64,000 nucleotides of DNA, taken from Septoria linicola (lineage: Eukaryota > Ascomycota > Dothideomycetes > Mycosphaerellales > Mycosphaerellaceae). The stretch lies in contig CP099423.1 of the NCBI GenBank assembly GCA_024114885.1, positions 806,001 to 870,000 on the forward strand, read 5' to 3'. How positions within the stretch are numbered: the stretch's first letter is position 1; each line of letters opens with the position of its first letter. The translations under genes and the position numbers were made by a program. The notes below the pieces were generated by a model. That model saw nothing but the letters and a program-made list of their open reading frames with translations. It was not told the DNA's origin and did no database searches. Positions 63,055 through 64,000 of this stretch are shown here, piece after piece.

Positions 63055-64000
63055 ATGGCACCAGGAGCTATCTCGCAGCAAGATGTTGACCATCTGCCAA
63101 TTCAGCTCAATGGCAAGGCAAATGGGTCCACTAAGACGGCACCTGTAGAGAGTATCAAGATGGAGGAGGCGGAGAAGACGAAAAAGGTTCTCAGCACATT
63201 CAGATGTCTGATCGCAGACTTGTGCCATCAATTCGGATGTGGTCATCCTGGGTAAGAATAATCTGACTTGATCAGCAGGAACAGTGGCTGAAATCTTACA
63301 GATCCGCCATGGGAATGGCAGCAATTGGCGTAGCTCTCTGGAAATATGTGATGAAGATTTCGCCCCACAACCCAAACTACTTCAACAGAGATCGATTCGT
63401 GCTCAGCAACGGCCACACATGTCTGTGGCAATACACATTTCTGCATCTGGTCGGATTCGAGCAGATGACTTGGGAACAGTTACTTTCATATCACTCTGTA
63501 CGATATGACTCTATTACTCCCGGTCATCCTGAAATCGAGATCGACGGTGTGGAGGTCACGACTGGTCCCCTGGGACAGGGTATTGCCAACGCTGTCGGTC
63601 TGGCCATGGCTACCAAGCACCTTGGAGCGCAATACAACAAGCCAGGATACGAACTTGTCAACAACATGACTTGGTGCACAATCGGAGACGCTTGCTTGCA
63701 GGAGGGTGTTGGTATGGAGTCGATCCAACTGGCTGGCCACTGGAAGCTCAACAATCTGTGTGTGATTTTCGACAGGAATGAGATTACTTGCGATGGCAGT
63801 GTTGACATCTGCCAATCCGACGATATCAACACTAAGATGACGGCATGTGGCTGGAATGTGCTCGAGGTGGCTGATGGCGACCACGATGTCGAGAGCATTG
63901 TCAAGGCCTTAATCCAGGCACGGGCATCGAAGGATAAGCCCACTTTCATCAATGTCAAAACCACCATTGGCGTGGGTAGCAAAGCACAGGGCAAGGCATC
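63055..64000 (+). CDS. Transketolase-like protein, 3' partial
   Basis: Thiamine-diphosphate enzyme that moves two-carbon ketol units between sugar phosphates, or a dihydroxyacetone-synthase-type relative. Exon 1 63055-63251, 50-nt GTAAGA...TTACAG intron (phase 2), exon 2 from 63302, open to the window edge. It starts MAPGAISQQDVDHLPIQ, with a longer N-terminus than plain transketolase, then CGHPGSAMGMAAIGVALW (built across the intron), RDRFVLSNGHTCLWQYTFLH, GHPEIEIDGVEVTTGPLGQG, and the diphosphate loop TIGDACLQEGVGMESIQLAGHW...RNEITCDG. The loop's usual GDG is GDA and GHG(A/C) is GHTC, so it is a divergent paralogue rather than the housekeeping enzyme. The missing part holds the pyrimidine-binding and C-terminal domains. 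Confidence 0.88.

Overview
The window is nuclear DNA of a filamentous ascomycete (Pezizomycotina). The evidence is short introns (about 45 to 92 nt) with GT(A/G)(A/C)GT-like donors and CAG/TAG acceptors, genes on both strands at roughly one per 2 to 2.5 kb, and fungal families such as an RTA1-like membrane protein, fungal LELR/F-box-like proteins, M28 Lap-type and M20 Cps1-type peptidases, a Leu1-type isopropylmalate dehydratase and a fungal MHR transcription factor. A Dothideomycete (Mycosphaerellales-like) fits the small introns and gene style, but that placement is a guess.

Left third (1 to about 25 kb): BRR2, the U5 snRNP helicase, enters from the left edge. It is followed by a small secreted cysteine-rich protein, an RpiB-type sugar-phosphate isomerase, LEU1 (minus) divergent from a secreted leucine aminopeptidase, a second secreted cysteine-rich protein, a divergent CAX-type exchanger, an F-box-like protein, vacuolar carboxypeptidase CPS1, a SnoaL-like protein, a 15-nt minisatellite, and a GH43-like secreted glycosidase whose frame is broken.

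Middle (25 to 48 kb): this part is rich in nucleic-acid ATPases. MSH1 (mitochondrial MutS), HRQ1 (RecQ4-like helicase) and a six-exon Upf1-like SF1 helicase lie within 17 kb. The Upf1-like protein has an intact Walker A, but its Walker B Asp-Glu reads Asn-Gln and one of its introns is GC-AG. Three uncharacterised or F-box-like genes lie between them. A long gap is followed by a Q-rich C2H2/MHR transcription factor.

Right third (50 to 64 kb): metabolism. It holds an OsmC-like protein, a two-domain dihydroxyacetone-kinase-like protein with a decayed DhaK half and an intact DhaL half, an RTA1-like protein, a threonate/hydroxyisobutyrate dehydrogenase-like protein with a duplicated C-terminal domain, methylenetetrahydrofolate reductase (MET13), and a divergent pair: a sugar-alcohol-type SDR and a transketolase-like gene that runs off the right edge. 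The kinase, dehydrogenase, SDR and transketolase could form a loose C3 to C5 sugar or sugar-acid utilisation group; this is inference.

Exon structures were worked out by hand from splice consensus, phase and family continuity. No alignment or search was run. Coordinates of spliced genes span first to last coding base, and exon limits are given in the evidence.
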